Shown here piece by piece: positions 9,393 through 19,823 of a stretch of DNA of 64,000 bases. How positions within the stretch are numbered: position 1 is the first letter of the stretch; each line of letters opens with the position of its first letter. Below the pieces are notes generated by a model. It ran no database searches and was not told the DNA's origin. It worked only from the letters and a program-made list of their open reading frames with translations. The translations under genes and the position numbers were made by a program. Source of the DNA: Drosophila persimilis. Lineage: Eukaryota > Arthropoda > Insecta > Diptera > Drosophilidae. The DNA lies in the NCBI RefSeq assembly GCF_003286085.1, contig NW_020825470.1, positions 115,414 to 179,413 on the forward strand, written 5' to 3'.

Positions 9393-9472
9393 TGTCTGTC
9401 TGTCCGTCCGTCCGTCTGTCCGTCTGTCCGTCCGTCCGTCTGTCCGTCTGTCCGTCTGTCCATCTGTCCGTC
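9393..9472 (+). repeat. (TCTG/TCCG)n microsatellite in DINE-1-like copy 2
   Basis: About 20 tetranucleotides. Equivalent tracts are at 16348-16427, 19942-19991, 33432-33481 and 63205-63254; their length separates copies 2 and 3 (long) from copies 4, 5 and 6 (short). Confidence 0.85.
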
Positions 9473-10352
9473 CCCTTCAGCGCCTAATGCTCAAAGACTA
9501 TAAGAGCTAGAGCAACGATGTTTTGGATCCAGACTTCTGTGATATGTCACTGCTACAAAAATATTTCAAAACTTCGCCCCGCCCATTTCCGCCCCCACAA
9601 AGGACGAAAATCTGTGGCATCCACATTTTTAAAGATACGATAAAACCAAAAACGCAGAATCGTAGAGAATGACCATATCTTTTAGACTGCGGAATCTGAA
9701 TTGGATCGTATTATTATTATAGCCAGCATCACGAAAACAATTTAATTTTTTCTCGCCCTGTCTCTCTCTAACACACACGTAGCATAGGCGGCTTTGCTTA
9801 GAGTAAAACATTAGCGCCTAGATCTCAGAGACTATAAAAGCTAGAGCAACCAAATTTGGTATCCACACTCCTAATATATCGGACCGAGACGAGTTTGTTT
9901 CAAAATTTCGCCACACCCCCTTCCGCCCCCGCAAAGGATGCAGATCTGGGGATATTCATAAATCTCAGAGACTATTAAGGCTAGAGTAACCAAATTTGGT
10001 ATCCGCACTCCTGTTAGATCTCACTATAAAACGTATATCTCAAAATTTCGTCCCACCCCCTTCCGCCCACACAAAGGACGAAAATCTGTTGCATCCACAA
10101 TATTGCAAATTCGAGTAAACTAAAAACGCAGAATCATAGAGAATGACCATATCTATCCGGTTGCCGAATCTGGATCAGATCGGATTTTTGTAGCCAAAAG
10201 GAACAAATCAATTTGCAGTGGCTACGCAGCGCCCGACGTCACGCTCAGACTGATTTTCTGTCTCTCTCGCACGCACTCTTTGTCGTGTCGTTTAATATTA
10301 GCGGCGTCTGCCGGAGGAGAGCCATACTGACTTAGTATCGGGTATAACTGTA

Positions 10353-10376
10353 GAGTTGCGGTGTCCGCAGCAACTC
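10353..10376 (+). other. 3' hairpin of DINE-1-like element
   Basis: GAGTTGC and GCAACTC form a 7-bp stem around a 10-base loop, 16 bases before the element end. A hairpin just inside the 3' end is a known mark of Helitron-related elements. The same hairpin is present at 17309-17332 and in copies 4 and 5. Confidence 0.7.
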
Positions 10377-10541
10377 ACAACGTTCCCCCTCGTTTATTTT
10401 TGCAGCTATGGTACACATCTGGATGGAGTTCTCTCTTGTTGGTGCGAGGGAAATGTGCGGGATGTTGTTTCTGTTGTGAAACAACATGTCGAACCAATTT
10501 CCATCGCCACCTGCATTAGCAGGGGACAGGGAGGCTGACAT

Positions 10542-10795
10542 GAAGAGAGAACCGTTTTATTTGTTTATACTCTTATAATTAGCATATTTTACAAATTGTT
10601 TCGCGCCAACTGCTTATCTACATTACATGTAGTTGCAGAAGTGGCTGTAAATTGGCAGGGTAACATTTCTTACGGTATTGGCTTATTTGGTATTTATTTT
10701 TTTTTAGTAGCTATCGATAATTTGGCTAAATGGCAGGGTAACACTAAACTTATTGCTACTTTGTTTACATTGTTTTTGTTTTTAATGATTTCAGG
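10542..10795. other. Conserved inter-unit spacer between J3 and J4
   Basis: About 254 bp without an ORF of note. It joins the 5' side of one jockey fragment to the 3' flank of the next, and the same sequence recurs between other units (13746, 17498, 21088, 30695, 34526, 47543, 60490). It contains two copies of a GCAGGGTAACA motif about 90 bp apart, a T-run (A-rich on the LINE strand), and TATCGATA at 10712-10719, which matches the Drosophila DRE promoter element. I cannot tell whether it is LINE UTR or foreign sequence. Confidence 0.6.
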
Positions 10796-11023
10796 TGGAG
10801 TATGCAGCCGTGAAGAACATCATTACGCCTATTGGTCTCGTCGTCGGCTGCGAAGTGGAATCCTTTCGAGTGTCGGCGCTAAACTGTGACTGCAGGACAG
10901 CATCAACAGGGCTGAAGCTGGCCGAGGTCCAGTGCATCGTCATTCTGGATGTGGATTATCAATTTCTGTGAAGGGGAAGTGGCTTCGTATCTGTGGAAGA
11001 ATAAAAAGGTTTTTAGTTTCTTT

Positions 11024-12211
11024 TCAGCCGCCGCCATCATCTGGATTCTGGAGCTGCCGCCGTCCATCATCAGGTTCTCTGCTGGGGCCGTCATTTGCCT
11101 GCGTAGCAGCTGCATTAGCGCTACTGCGGCTGATTTCCATATTGTGTGTTGCAAATGGATTGCGCAGCCAGTTCTCGCGTCTGACTTGGAGCAGTATTGT
11201 TTGGATGGCTGTCAGGATTCTGTTGCTGTTTGGATTGTGCTCTTCTATCATTGCGGCATACCTTGGCCTGGCCAGCCTTCTTGGACTGTATGGGTGCGTT
11301 GCGATCTCACAGGCAAGTAAATTTGTGTGCTGCATTAGCCGAGTGTAGCAGTTCCTGCAGAGTCTGTTATAAACTTCTTCCACAGTTGCTACTTGGAGAT
11401 CCGCATGCAGTGCTTTGTTGCTCACATACCGGGGAGCATTTGTCATTGCTCTGAGAGCTTTGCTTTGGATCGTCTGGAGCTTGGCCATTTGCATGCTTGA
11501 AGTCAGTGGCCCCCAGACTGGTAAGGCATACTGCCATATTGGGGCAATCAGCTCCTTATAGAGGAGGACCTTTGGAGGTAGTGGGAGTTTACTGTTTCTG
11601 CCGATGATCCAGTCGAGCTTTTTGATCCGGGCCCTTGTTTTAGTGACTATTGCCGCTACATGCTTATTGAAATTGAGCTTCGTATACATATGTATTCCCA
11701 GGTATGGCATGACGGATTTATTGGCCAGGAGTTGCCCGGCTAACCTTGGAGCTGGAGTGTGTTGCTGCACAGGTGAGAGAGTGTGTAGAACATGAGCAGT
11801 TTTTTCAAGACTGATGGTTATTCCCCATTTCTTAGACCATGATAATGCATCAGCCAGGAGCCGCTCCACATTTTCGTTGGCTTGTTTTGGACTTAGGGCA
11901 GATACGAGGTATACTGCGTCATCAGCGTACGTTGCTAGCATTTGGGTTGAGTTTGCGTGTCTTGATGGCTGCGGCATGTCGGCAGTGTAAAGATTATAGA
12001 GCACTGGGCCAAGTACGCTTCCTTGCGGCACTCCAGCGGTTATGTGCTTTAGGCTTGAGGTGATGTTGTTACAGCAGACGACTTTGAAGCTTCTGTCTGA
12101 GAGATAGCTGGTGAGTAGAATGTATAAATTGTCAGGTATTATCGTTTTAACTTTGCAGAGAAGATCCTGATGCCAGACTCTATCAAAAGCTTCCTGGATA
12201 TCCATGTACAC
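11024..12211 (-). CDS. J4 jockey-clade ORF2: RT palm to C-terminus (degenerate)
   Basis: A 395-residue frame, the longest RT C-terminal part in the array. It opens with MYMDIQEAFDRVWH (motif A), then AGVPQGSVLGPVLYNLYTAD (motif B) and YADDAVYL (motif C), followed by the thumb (LGIHMYTKLNFNKHV) and the jockey-type C-terminal region with YNRLCRNCYTRL and SNRILTAIQTI, ending in repeated GG/DDG residues. The fingers lie in another frame upstream (12139-12432) behind a TAG, so this is not a working polymerase. The ATG is internal. Confidence 0.8.
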   Translation of the reverse strand: MYMDIQEAFDRVWHQDLLCKVKTIIPDNLYILLTSYLSDRSFKVVCCNNITSSLKHITAGVPQGSVLGPVLYNLYTADMPQPSRHANSTQMLATYADDAVYLVSALSPKQANENVERLLADALSWSKKWGITISLEKTAHVLHTLSPVQQHTPAPRLAGQLLANKSVMPYLGIHMYTKLNFNKHVAAIVTKTRARIKKLDWIIGRNSKLPLPPKVLLYKELIAPIWQYALPVWGPLTSSMQMAKLQTIQSKALRAMTNAPRYVSNKALHADLQVATVEEVYNRLCRNCYTRLMQHTNLLACEIATHPYSPRRLARPRYAAMIEEHNPNSNRILTAIQTILLQVRRENWLRNPFATHNMEISRSSANAAATQANDGPSREPDDGRRQLQNPDDGGG

Positions 12212-12819
12212 AGCACTGCAATGCCGCTGCGCTTCGTAGGATCTGAGGATAAATTGCGTGACTCGTCCGATTTGCTGTTCCGCTGAGTGCTAACTTCTGA
12301 AGCCAAATTGATGGTTTGGAATAGCCATGGCAAAGCTTTCTTCTTCAAAGAGTCGCTTGAGGATGAGGCGTTCAAGGATTTTGGAGAAGCCTGTAAGCTG
12401 GCTGATGGGTCTGTAGGACTCAAGCCTATCACTCGGCTTTCCTGGTTTCCTTAACATAGAGATTTTTTCGTCCAGAGCTTCTTAATTTCCGATTTGAGTT
12501 CCTGGATGGTCACAGGTCTGATTATTTGAGCAGCTTCATCTGGACCGTTTTCTTGTAATACTGCGTTAATTTCTTCTCTGTCTTCTAGGGCTGCCGTGAT
12601 CTTTGGCGTGAAACGTGCTTCCAGGTGCTGCGCAAAGGCCTCAGCTTTTTCCTCCGTAGTTTTGCACCAAGGATCAGCAGGAGCTTGCTGCCCTTCCGCC
12701 ACGTGCCTTCTGACTGGCAGATTTGGAATGGGCTGTCTCTTGATTGTGTTGGTGAGCCGCCATAGTTTCTGCATGCTGCACCTATCAGTTTGGTCGATGT
12801 CGTGTAGCAGTCTGTTCAT
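12139..12819 (-). pseudogene. J4 jockey-clade ORF2: RT fingers and pre-RT segment
   Basis: Two overlapping-function pieces, 12819-12451 (MNRLLHDIDQTD to the 137-bp deletion) and 12432-12139 (shifted frame over the SYRPISQL region). They match the same parts of J2 and J5 almost exactly, including the deletion. Confidence 0.75.
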
Positions 12820-13745
12820 TTGTTTGTCTTTTTGTAGCTTGATCCGTTACTTATTCTGTTAGTCAGCTGATTGATAGTGCGTGCAATGAGGGGTTTGGAG
12901 CACCTATCTTTTTGGTTGATTTTGCAGAGAATTCTTTTGATCTTGATCGCTTTCAGCGTTTGCGAGTCAAGATGAAAGTTTTGCGGTCCGTACACTGTGT
13001 GCTGGTTACTTGAGGTTTGCGAAGTCAATTCAGCTGCAATGTAAATGTTCTTTTCAAGGATAGCCACTGCATCATCTATGTCGTCGCCGTTGTGAAGTTC
13101 AGTCTCCAGATGGATTCGCTGTTCTAGGTGAGCTTGAAATCTTCTGATATTTGCATTTTTTGGTAATTGTATCTTCTTTTTTCCATATTCAGGTCTCAGG
13201 AGGAGTTTAATGATTTGCATGTTGTGATCTGAACCTAAGTCATATGATGTTTCAATGTGAATTAAATTGTGTCTAATACCCTTATAAACCGCAAAGTCTA
13301 TAGCAGACGGCATATGTCGTCGATTTGAAGGAAAATGGGTGGGGGATCCAGTGGCCAGTATGCTTTGGTCGTTTTCCTGGATGCATTTCAGAAGTGCAGC
13401 CCGTCTTCTACACGATCTTGCACTGCCCCACCATTGGCTTTTGGCGTTCCAATCCCCAGCTACGATAAATCTGCTACCCAGAGAGTCAAATACCTGTTTA
13501 AATTGTGTATCAATCCATTCGTGTGCAGGTGGACAATAGATCGCACCAATGTTTATTGTTTGATGGTTTTTTATTTTTGCAGCTATGGTGCACATCTGGA
13601 TGGAGTTCTCTCTTGTTGGTGCGAGGGAAATGTGCGGGATGTTGTTTCTGTTGTGTTCGTCTTGCGAACTAAATTGGTAGTCTCTCTTCATGTCGAACCA
13701 ATTTCCATCGCCACCTGCATTAGCAGAGGGCAGGGAGGCTGACAT
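12816..13745 (-). CDS. J4 jockey-clade ORF2: endonuclease fragment and linker (degenerate)
   Basis: A 309-residue frame with the C-terminal two-thirds of an APE-type endonuclease: IGAIYCPP (about 65-72), VAGDWNAKSQWWG (D98, N100), SAIDFAVY (D150) and LGSDHN (D173, H174), then the linker HLEQRIHLETE. The N-terminal part with the usual catalytic Asn and Glu is missing; residues 1 to about 45 (MSASLPSANAGGDGNW...) do not look like it. The frame ends at TNK-stop, because one T is missing relative to J9, where it runs on into the pre-RT segment. Confidence 0.75.
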   Translation of the reverse strand: MSASLPSANAGGDGNWFDMKRDYQFSSQDEHNRNNIPHISLAPTRENSIQMCTIAAKIKNHQTINIGAIYCPPAHEWIDTQFKQVFDSLGSRFIVAGDWNAKSQWWGSARSCRRRAALLKCIQENDQSILATGSPTHFPSNRRHMPSAIDFAVYKGIRHNLIHIETSYDLGSDHNMQIIKLLLRPEYGKKKIQLPKNANIRRFQAHLEQRIHLETELHNGDDIDDAVAILEKNIYIAAELTSQTSSNQHTVYGPQNFHLDSQTLKAIKIKRILCKINQKDRCSKPLIARTINQLTNRISNGSSYKKTNK

Positions 13746-13998
13746 GAAGAGAGAACCGTTTTATTTGTTTATACTCTTATAATTAGCATATTTTACAAAT
13801 TGTTTCGCGCCAACTGCTTATCTACATTACATGTAGTTGCAGAAGTGGCTGTAAATTGGCAGGGTAACATTTCTTACGGTATTGGCTTACTTGGTATTTA
13901 TTTTTTTTTAGTAGCTATCGATAATTTGGCTAAATGCCAGGGTAACACTAAACTTATTGCTACTTTGTTTACATTGTTTTTGTTTTTAATTATTTCAG
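13746..13998. other. Conserved inter-unit spacer between J4 and J5
   Basis: The same ~250-bp sequence as 10542-10795, with TATCGATA at 13916-13923 and the paired CAGGGTAACA motifs. There is no gene. Confidence 0.6.
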
Positions 13999-14510
13999 GT
14001 GGAGTATGCAGCCGTGAAGAACATCATTACGCCTATTGGTCTCGTCGTCGGCTGCGAAGTGGAATCCTTGCGAGTGTCGGCGCTAAACTGTGACTGCAGG
14101 ACAGCATCAACAGGGCTGAAGCTGGCCGAGGTCCAGTGCATCGTCATTCTGGATGTGGATTATCAATTTCTGTGAAGGGGAAGTGGCTTCGTATCTGTGG
14201 AAGAATAAAAAGGTTTTTAGTTTCTTTTCAGCCGCCGCCATCATCTGGATTCTGGAGCTGCCGCCGTCCATCATCAGGTTCTCTGCTGGGGCCGTCATTT
14301 GCCTGCGTAGCAGCTGCATTAGCGCTACTGCGGCTGATTTCCATATTGTGTGTTGCAAATGGATTGCGCAGCCAATTCTCGCGTCTGACTTGGAGCAGTA
14401 TTGTTTGGATGGCTGTCAGGCTTCTGTTGCTGTTTGGATTGTGCTCTTCTATCATTGCGGCATACCTTGGCCTGGCCAGCCTTCTTGGACTGTATGGGTG
14501 CGTTGCGATC

Positions 14511-15487
14511 TCACAGGCAAGTAAATTTGTGTGCTGCATTAGCCTTGTTGGCTTGTTTTGGACTTAGGGCAGATACGAGGTATACTGCGTCATCAGCGTA
14601 CGTTGCTAGCATTTGGGTTGAGTTTGCGTGTTTTGGTGGCTGCGGCATGTCGGCAGTGTAAAGATTATAGAGCACTGGGCCAAGTACGCTTCCTTGCGGC
14701 ACTCCAGCGGTTATGTGCTTTAGGCTTGAGGTGATGTTACAGCAGACGACTTTGAAGCTTCTGTCTGAGAGATAGCTGGTGAGTAGAATGTATAAATTGT
14801 CAGGTATTATCGTTTTAACTTTGCAGAGAAGATCCTGATGCCAGACTCTATCAAAAGCTTCCTGGATATCCATGTACACAGCACTGCAATGCCGCTGCGC
14901 TTCGTAGGATCTGAGGATAAATTGCGTGACTCGTCCGATTTGCTGTTCCGCTGAGTGCTAACTTCTGAAGCCAAATTGATGGTTTGGAATAGCCATGGCA
15001 AAGCTTTCTTCTTCAAAGAGTCGCTTGAGGATGAGGCGTTCAAGGATTTTGGAGAAGCCTGTAAGCTGGCTGATGGGTCTGTAGGACTCAAGCCTATCAC
15101 TCGGCTTTCCTGGTTTCCTTAACATAGAGATTTTTTCGTCCAGAGCTTCTTAATTTCCGATTTGAGTTCCTGGATGGTCACAGGTCTGATTATTTGAGCA
15201 GCTTCATCTGGACCATTTTCTTGTAATACTGCGTTAATTTGTTCTCTGTCTTCTAGGGCTGCCGTGATCTTTGGCGTGAAACGTGCTTCCAGGTGCTGCG
15301 CAAAGGCCTCAGCTTTTTCCTCCGTAGTTTTGCACCAAGGATCAGCAGGAGCTTGCTGCCCTTCCGCCACGTGCCTTCTGACTGGCAGATTTGGAATGGG
15401 CTGTCTCTTGATTGTGTTGGTGAGCCGCCATAGTTTCTGCATGCTGCACCTATCAGTTTGGTCGATGTCGTGTAGCAGTCTGTTCAT
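14511..15487 (-). pseudogene. J5 jockey-clade ORF2: RT fragments
   Basis: Pieces 14879-14511 (motifs A, B and YADDA, then cut by the 533-bp deletion), 15100-14807 (fingers in a shifted frame) and 15487-15119 (pre-RT). The RT thumb is deleted. The TAG before motif A is shared with J2 and J4. Confidence 0.75.
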
Positions 15488-16204
15488 TTGTTTGTCTTTT
15501 TGTAGCTTGATCCGTTACTTATTCTGTTAGTCAGCTGATTGATAGTGCGTGCAATGAGGGGTTTGGAGCACCTATCTTTTTGGTTGATTTTGCAGAGAAT
15601 TCTTTTGATCTTGATCGCTTTCAGCGTTTGCGAGTCAAGATGAAAGTTTTGCGGTCCGTACACTGTGTGCTGGTTACTTGAGGTTTGCGAAGTCAATTCA
15701 GCTGCAATGTAAATGTTCTTTTCAAGGATAGCCACTGCATCATCTATGTCGTCGCCGTTGTGAAGTTCAGTCTCCAGATGGATTCGCTGTTCTAGGTGAG
15801 CTTGAAATCTTCTGATATTTGCATTTTTTGGTAATTGTATCTTCTTTTTTCCATATTCAGGTCTCAGGAGGAGTTTAATGATTTGCATGTTGTGATCTGA
15901 ACCTAAGTCATATGATGTTTCAATGTGAATTAAATTGTGTCTAATACCCTTATAAACCGCAAAGTCTATAGCAGACGGCATATGTCGTCGATTTGAAGGG
16001 AAATGGGTGGGGGATCCAGTGGCCAGTATGCTTTGGTCGTTTTCCTGGATGCATTTCAGAAGTGCAGCCCGTCTTCTACACGATCTTGCACTGCCCCACC
16101 ATTGGCTTTTGGCGTTCCAATCCCCAGCTACGATAAATCTGCTACCCAGAGAGTCAAATACCTGTTTAAATTGTGTATCAATCCATTCGTGTGCAGGTGG
16201 TTTT
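15484..16204 (-). pseudogene. J5 jockey-clade endonuclease fragment and linker
   Basis: A frame from about 15981 down (SAIDFAVYKGI, LGSDHN, linker) plus the GDWNAKSQWWG part up to 16204, where the DINE-1-like insert begins. The N-terminal remainder lies beyond the insert at 17349-17497. Confidence 0.7.
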
Positions 16205-17348
16205 TATACCCGATACTCAAAATGAGTATTGGGGTATATTAGATTTGTGGTAAAAGTGGATGTGTGTAACGTCCAGAAGGAATCGTTTCCGACCCCATAA
16301 AGTATATATATTCTTGATCAGCATCAATAGCCGAGTCGATTGAGCCATGTCTGTCTGTCCGTCCGTCCGTCTGTCCGTCTGTCCGTCCGTCCGTCTGTCC
16401 GTCTGTCCATCTGTCCGTCTGTCCGTCCCCTTCAGCGCCTAATGCTCAAAGACTATAAGAGCTAGAGCAACGATGTTTTGGATCCAGACTTCTGTGATAT
16501 GTCACTGCTACAAAAATATTTCAAAACTTCGCCCCGCCCATTTCCGCCCCCACAAAGGACGAAAATCTGTGGCATCCACATTTTTAAAGATACGATAAAA
16601 CCAAAAATCGCAGAATCGTAGAGAATGACCATATCTTTTAGACTGCGGAATCTGAATTGGATCGTATTATTATTATAGCCAGCATCACGAAAACAATTTA
16701 ATTTTTTCTCGCCCTGTCTCTCTCTAACACACACGTAGCATAGGCGGCTTTGCTTAGAGTAAAACATTAGCGCCTAGATCTCAGAGACTATAAAAGCTAG
16801 AGCAACCAAATTTGGTATCCACACTCCTAATATATCGGACCGAGACGAGTTTGTTTCAAAATTTCGCCACACCCCCTTCCGCCCCCGCAAAGGATGCAGA
16901 TCTGGGGATATTCATAAATCTCAGAGACTATTAAGGCTAGAGTAACCAAATTTGGTATCCGCACTCCTGTTAGATCTCACTATAAAACGTATATCTCAAA
17001 ATTTCGCCCCACCCCCTTCCGCCCACACAAAGGACGAAAATCTGTTGCATCCACAATATTGCAAATTCGAGTAAACTAAAAACGCAGAATCATAGAGAAT
17101 GACCATATCTATCCGGTTGCCGAATCTGGATCAGATCGGATTTTTGTAGCCAAAAGGAACAAATCAATTTGCAGTGGCTACGCAGCGCCCGACGTCACGC
17201 TCAGACTGATTTTCTGTCTCTCTCGCACGCACTCTTTGTCGTGTCGTTTAATATTAGCGGCGTCTGCCGGAGGAGAGCCATACTGACTTAGTATCGGGTA
17301 TAACTGTAGAGTTGCGGTGTCCGCAGCAACTCACAACGTTCCCCCTCG
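16205..17348 (+). mobile_element. DINE-1-like element, copy 3 (inside J5)
   Basis: Nearly identical to copy 2 (9250-10392), including the long microsatellite, the flanking 35-bp loss on the left and a loss on the right (GTTGTGAAACAACATG in place of about 35 bp of endonuclease). Shared flanks mean that copies 2 and 3 arose by duplication of the surrounding unit. Non-coding. Confidence 0.75.
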
Positions 17349-17497
17349 TTTATTTTTGCAGCTATGGTACACATCTGGATGGAGTTCTCTCTTGTTGGTG
17401 CGAGGGAAATGTGCGGGATGTTGTTTCTGTTGTGAAACAACATGTCGAACCAATTTCCATCGCCACCTGCATTAGCAGGGGACAGGGAGGCTGACAT

Positions 17498-17750
17498 GAA
17501 GAGAGAACCGTTTTATTTGTTTATACTCTTATAATTAGCATATTTTACAAATTGTTTCGCGCCAACTGCTTATCTACATTACATGTAGTTGCAGAAGTGG
17601 CTGTAAATTGGCAGGGTAACATTTCTTACGGTATTGGCTTACTTGGTATTTATTTTTTTTTAGTAGCTATCGATAATTTGGCTAAATGCCAGGGTAACAC
17701 TAAACTTATTGCTACTTTGTTTACATTGTTTTTGATTTTAATTATTTCAG
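17498..17750. other. Conserved inter-unit spacer between J5 and J6
   Basis: The same spacer as 10542-10795 with the TATCGATA motif. There is no gene. Confidence 0.6.
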
Positions 17751-18290
17751 GTGGAGTATGCAGCCGTGAAGAACATCATTACGCCTATTGGTCTCGTCGT
17801 CGGCTGCGAAGTGGAATCCTTGCGAGTGTCGGCGCTAAACTGTGACTGCAGGACAGCATCAACAGGGCTGAAGCTGGCCGAGGTCCAGTGCATCGTCATT
17901 CTGGATGTGGATTATCAATTTCTGTGAAGGGGAAGTGGCTTCGTATCTGTGGAAGAATAAAAAGGTTTTTAGTTTCTTTTCAGCCGCCGCCATCATCTGG
18001 ATTCTGGAGCTGCCGCCGTCCATCATCAGGTTCTCTGCTGGGGCCGTCATTTGCCTGCGTAGCAGCTGCATTAGCGCTACTGCGGCTGATTTCCATATTG
18101 TGTGTTGCAAATGGATTGCGCAGCCAGTTCTCGCGTCTGACTTGGAGCAGTATTGTTTGGATGGCTGTCAGGCTTCTGTTGCTGTTTGGATTGTGCTCTT
18201 CTATCATTGCGGCATACCTTGGCCTGGCCAGCCTTCTTGGACTGTATGGGTGCGTTGCGATCTCACAGGCAAGTAAATTTGTGTGCTGCA

Positions 18291-19073
18291 TTAGCCTTGT
18301 TGGCTTGTTTTGGACTTAGGGCAGATGTACACAGCACTGCAATGCCGCTGCGCTTCGTAGGATCTGAGGATAAATTGCGTGACTCGTCCGATTTGCTGTT
18401 CCGCTGAGTGCTGACTTCTGAAGCCAAATTGATGGTTTGGAATAGCCATGGCAAAGCTTTCTTCTTCAAAGAGTCGCTTGAGGATGAGGCGTTCAAGGAT
18501 TTTGGACAAGCCTGTTAGCTGGCTGATGGGTCTATAGGACTCAAGCCTATCACTCGGCTTTCCTGGTTTCCTTAACATAGAGATTTTTGCGCATTTCCGG
18601 GACTTTGGGAAGTGGCCGAACTGCAGAGCCGAGTTGCATATCAACAGGAGATACTCGATGGCGGATGTTGGCAGAGATTTAATGACGCGATTGTCGATAC
18701 TGTCGAGACCGGGTGCCTTTTTCGTTTCGAGCTTCTTAATTTTCGATTTGAGTTCCTGGATGGTCACAGGTCTGATTATTTGAGCAGCTTCATCTGGACC
18801 GTTTTCTTCTAATACTGCGTTAATTTCTTCTCTGTCTTCTAGGGCTGCCGTGATCTTTGGCGTGAAACGTGCTTCCAGGTGCTGCGCAAAGGCCTCAGCT
18901 TTTTCCTCCGTAGTTTTGCACCAAGGATCAGCAGGAGCTTGCTGCCCTTCCGCCACGTGCCTTCTGACTGGCAGATTTGGAATGGGCTGTCTCTTGATTG
19001 TGTTGGTGAGCCGCCATAGTTTCTGCATGCTGTACCTATCAGTTTGGTCGATGTCGTGTAGCAGTCTGTTCAT
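18291..19073 (-). pseudogene. J6 jockey-clade ORF2: pre-RT segment and RT fingers
   Basis: A 260-residue continuous frame from MNRLLHDIDQTD through TIQELKSKIKKLETKKAPG, SYRPISQLTG, FGFRSQHSAEQQIG to motif A onset (CSAVY), where the palm deletion closes it. It is one of the few copies where pre-RT and fingers are still in one frame. Confidence 0.75.
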
Positions 19074-19157
19074 TTGTTTGTCTTTTTGTAGCTTGATCCG
19101 TTACTTATTCTGTTAGTCAGCTGATTGATAGTGCGTGCAATGAGGGGGTTGGAGCAC

Positions 19158-19802
19158 CTATCTTTTTGGTTGATTTTGCAGAGAATTCTTTTGATCTTGA
19201 TCGCTTTCAGCGTTTTGCGAGTCAAGATGAAAGTTTTGCGGTCCGTACACTGTGTGCTGGTTACTTGAGGTTTGCGAAGCCAATTCAGCTGCAATGTAAA
19301 TGTTCTTTTCAAGGATAGCCACTGCATCATCTATGTCGTCGCCGTTGTGAAGTTCAGTCTCCAGATGGATTCGCTGTTCTAGGTGAGCTTGAAATCTTCT
19401 GATATTTGCATTTTTTGGTAATAGTATATTCTTTTTTCCATATTCAGGTCTCAGGAGGAGTTTAATGATTTGCATGTTGTGATCTGAACCTAAGTCATAT
19501 GATGTTTCAATGTGAATTAAATTGTGTCTAATACCCTTATAAACCGCAAAGTCTATAGCAGACGACATATGTCGTCGATTTGAAGGGAAATGGGTGGGGG
19601 ATCCAATGGCCAGTATGCTTTGGTCGTTTTCCTGGATGCATTTCAGAAGTTCAGCCCCTCTTCTACACGATCTTGGATTGCCCCACCACTGGCTTTTGGC
19701 GTTACAATCCCCAGCTATGATAAATCTGCTACCCAGAGTCAAATACCTGTTTAAATTGTGTATCAATCCATTCGTGTGCAGGTGGACAATAGATCGCACC
19801 AA
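19158..19802 (-). pseudogene. J6 jockey-clade endonuclease fragment
   Basis: A 214-residue frame with IAGDCNAKSQWWG (the usual W after GD is C), SSAIDFAVYKG and LGSDHN, then the linker. It closes early through an extra T at about 19214 (GCGTTTTGCG). The 5' part continues past the DINE-1-like insert at 20912-21087. Confidence 0.75.
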
Positions 19803-19823
19803 TGTTTATTGTTTGATGTTTTT

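Larger units (their letters stand above)
9250..10392 (+). mobile_element. DINE-1-like element, copy 2 (inside J3)
   Basis: Begins TATACCCGATACTCA and has AGTATCGGGTATA near its end (10334-10346), followed by a 7-bp-stem hairpin (GAGTTGC...GCAACTC, 10353-10376) and the terminus CCCCCTCG. It sits inside a T-run of the jockey endonuclease region, consistent with the T-T insertion habit of DINE-1/Helentron elements. It contains a TCTG/TCCG microsatellite and three reiterated modules around CCACCCCCTTCCGCC (near 9570, 9905 and 10050). It has no Rep/helicase ORF and so is non-autonomous. Confidence 0.75.
8163..10541 (-). mobile_element. Jockey-clade LINE fragment J3 (interrupted by DINE-1-like insert)
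   Basis: Contains RT fingers, linker, then a ~0.28-kb deletion at about 9017 (TTCAGC joined to AGACGGC) into the endonuclease, the DINE-1-like insert 9250-10392, and the last endonuclease piece 10393-10541. At the insert, the bases between GTGCAGGTGG and the T-run are missing (about 35 bp). J5 shares this. Confidence 0.75.
10796..13745 (-). mobile_element. Jockey-clade LINE fragment J4, longest uninterrupted unit
   Basis: Covers the 3' flank, RT, pre-RT segment and most of the endonuclease, with an empty site where other units have the DINE-1-like insert (T-run at about 13567). It has the 137-bp deletion near 12466 and the TAG before motif A shared with J2 and J5. It lacks the ~533-bp deletion of J5, J6, J9 and J16. 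Confidence 0.85.
13999..17497 (-). mobile_element. Jockey-clade LINE fragment J5 (interrupted by DINE-1-like insert)
   Basis: Carries both marker deletions: ~533 bp at about 14544 (GCATTAGCC joined to GTTGGCTTG) and ~137 bp at about 15134. It also lacks one codon near 14739 (VVCCNITSS instead of VVCCNNITSS). The DINE-1-like insert is at 16205-17348; the last endonuclease piece is 17349-17497. Confidence 0.8.

Noticed and set aside
9393-9472. A regularly spaced repeat tract that might be read as a CRISPR array or satellite
   Set aside because: It is a simple TCTG/TCCG microsatellite inside an element of eukaryotic type, with no spacers.
10780-10800. A plus-strand splice-acceptor-like sequence (TTTTTAATGATTTCAG followed by GTGGAG) at the end of each spacer
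   Set aside because: No plausible exon follows on the plus strand; the downstream sequence is the antisense of the jockey 3' region. It is kept in all copies through duplication.
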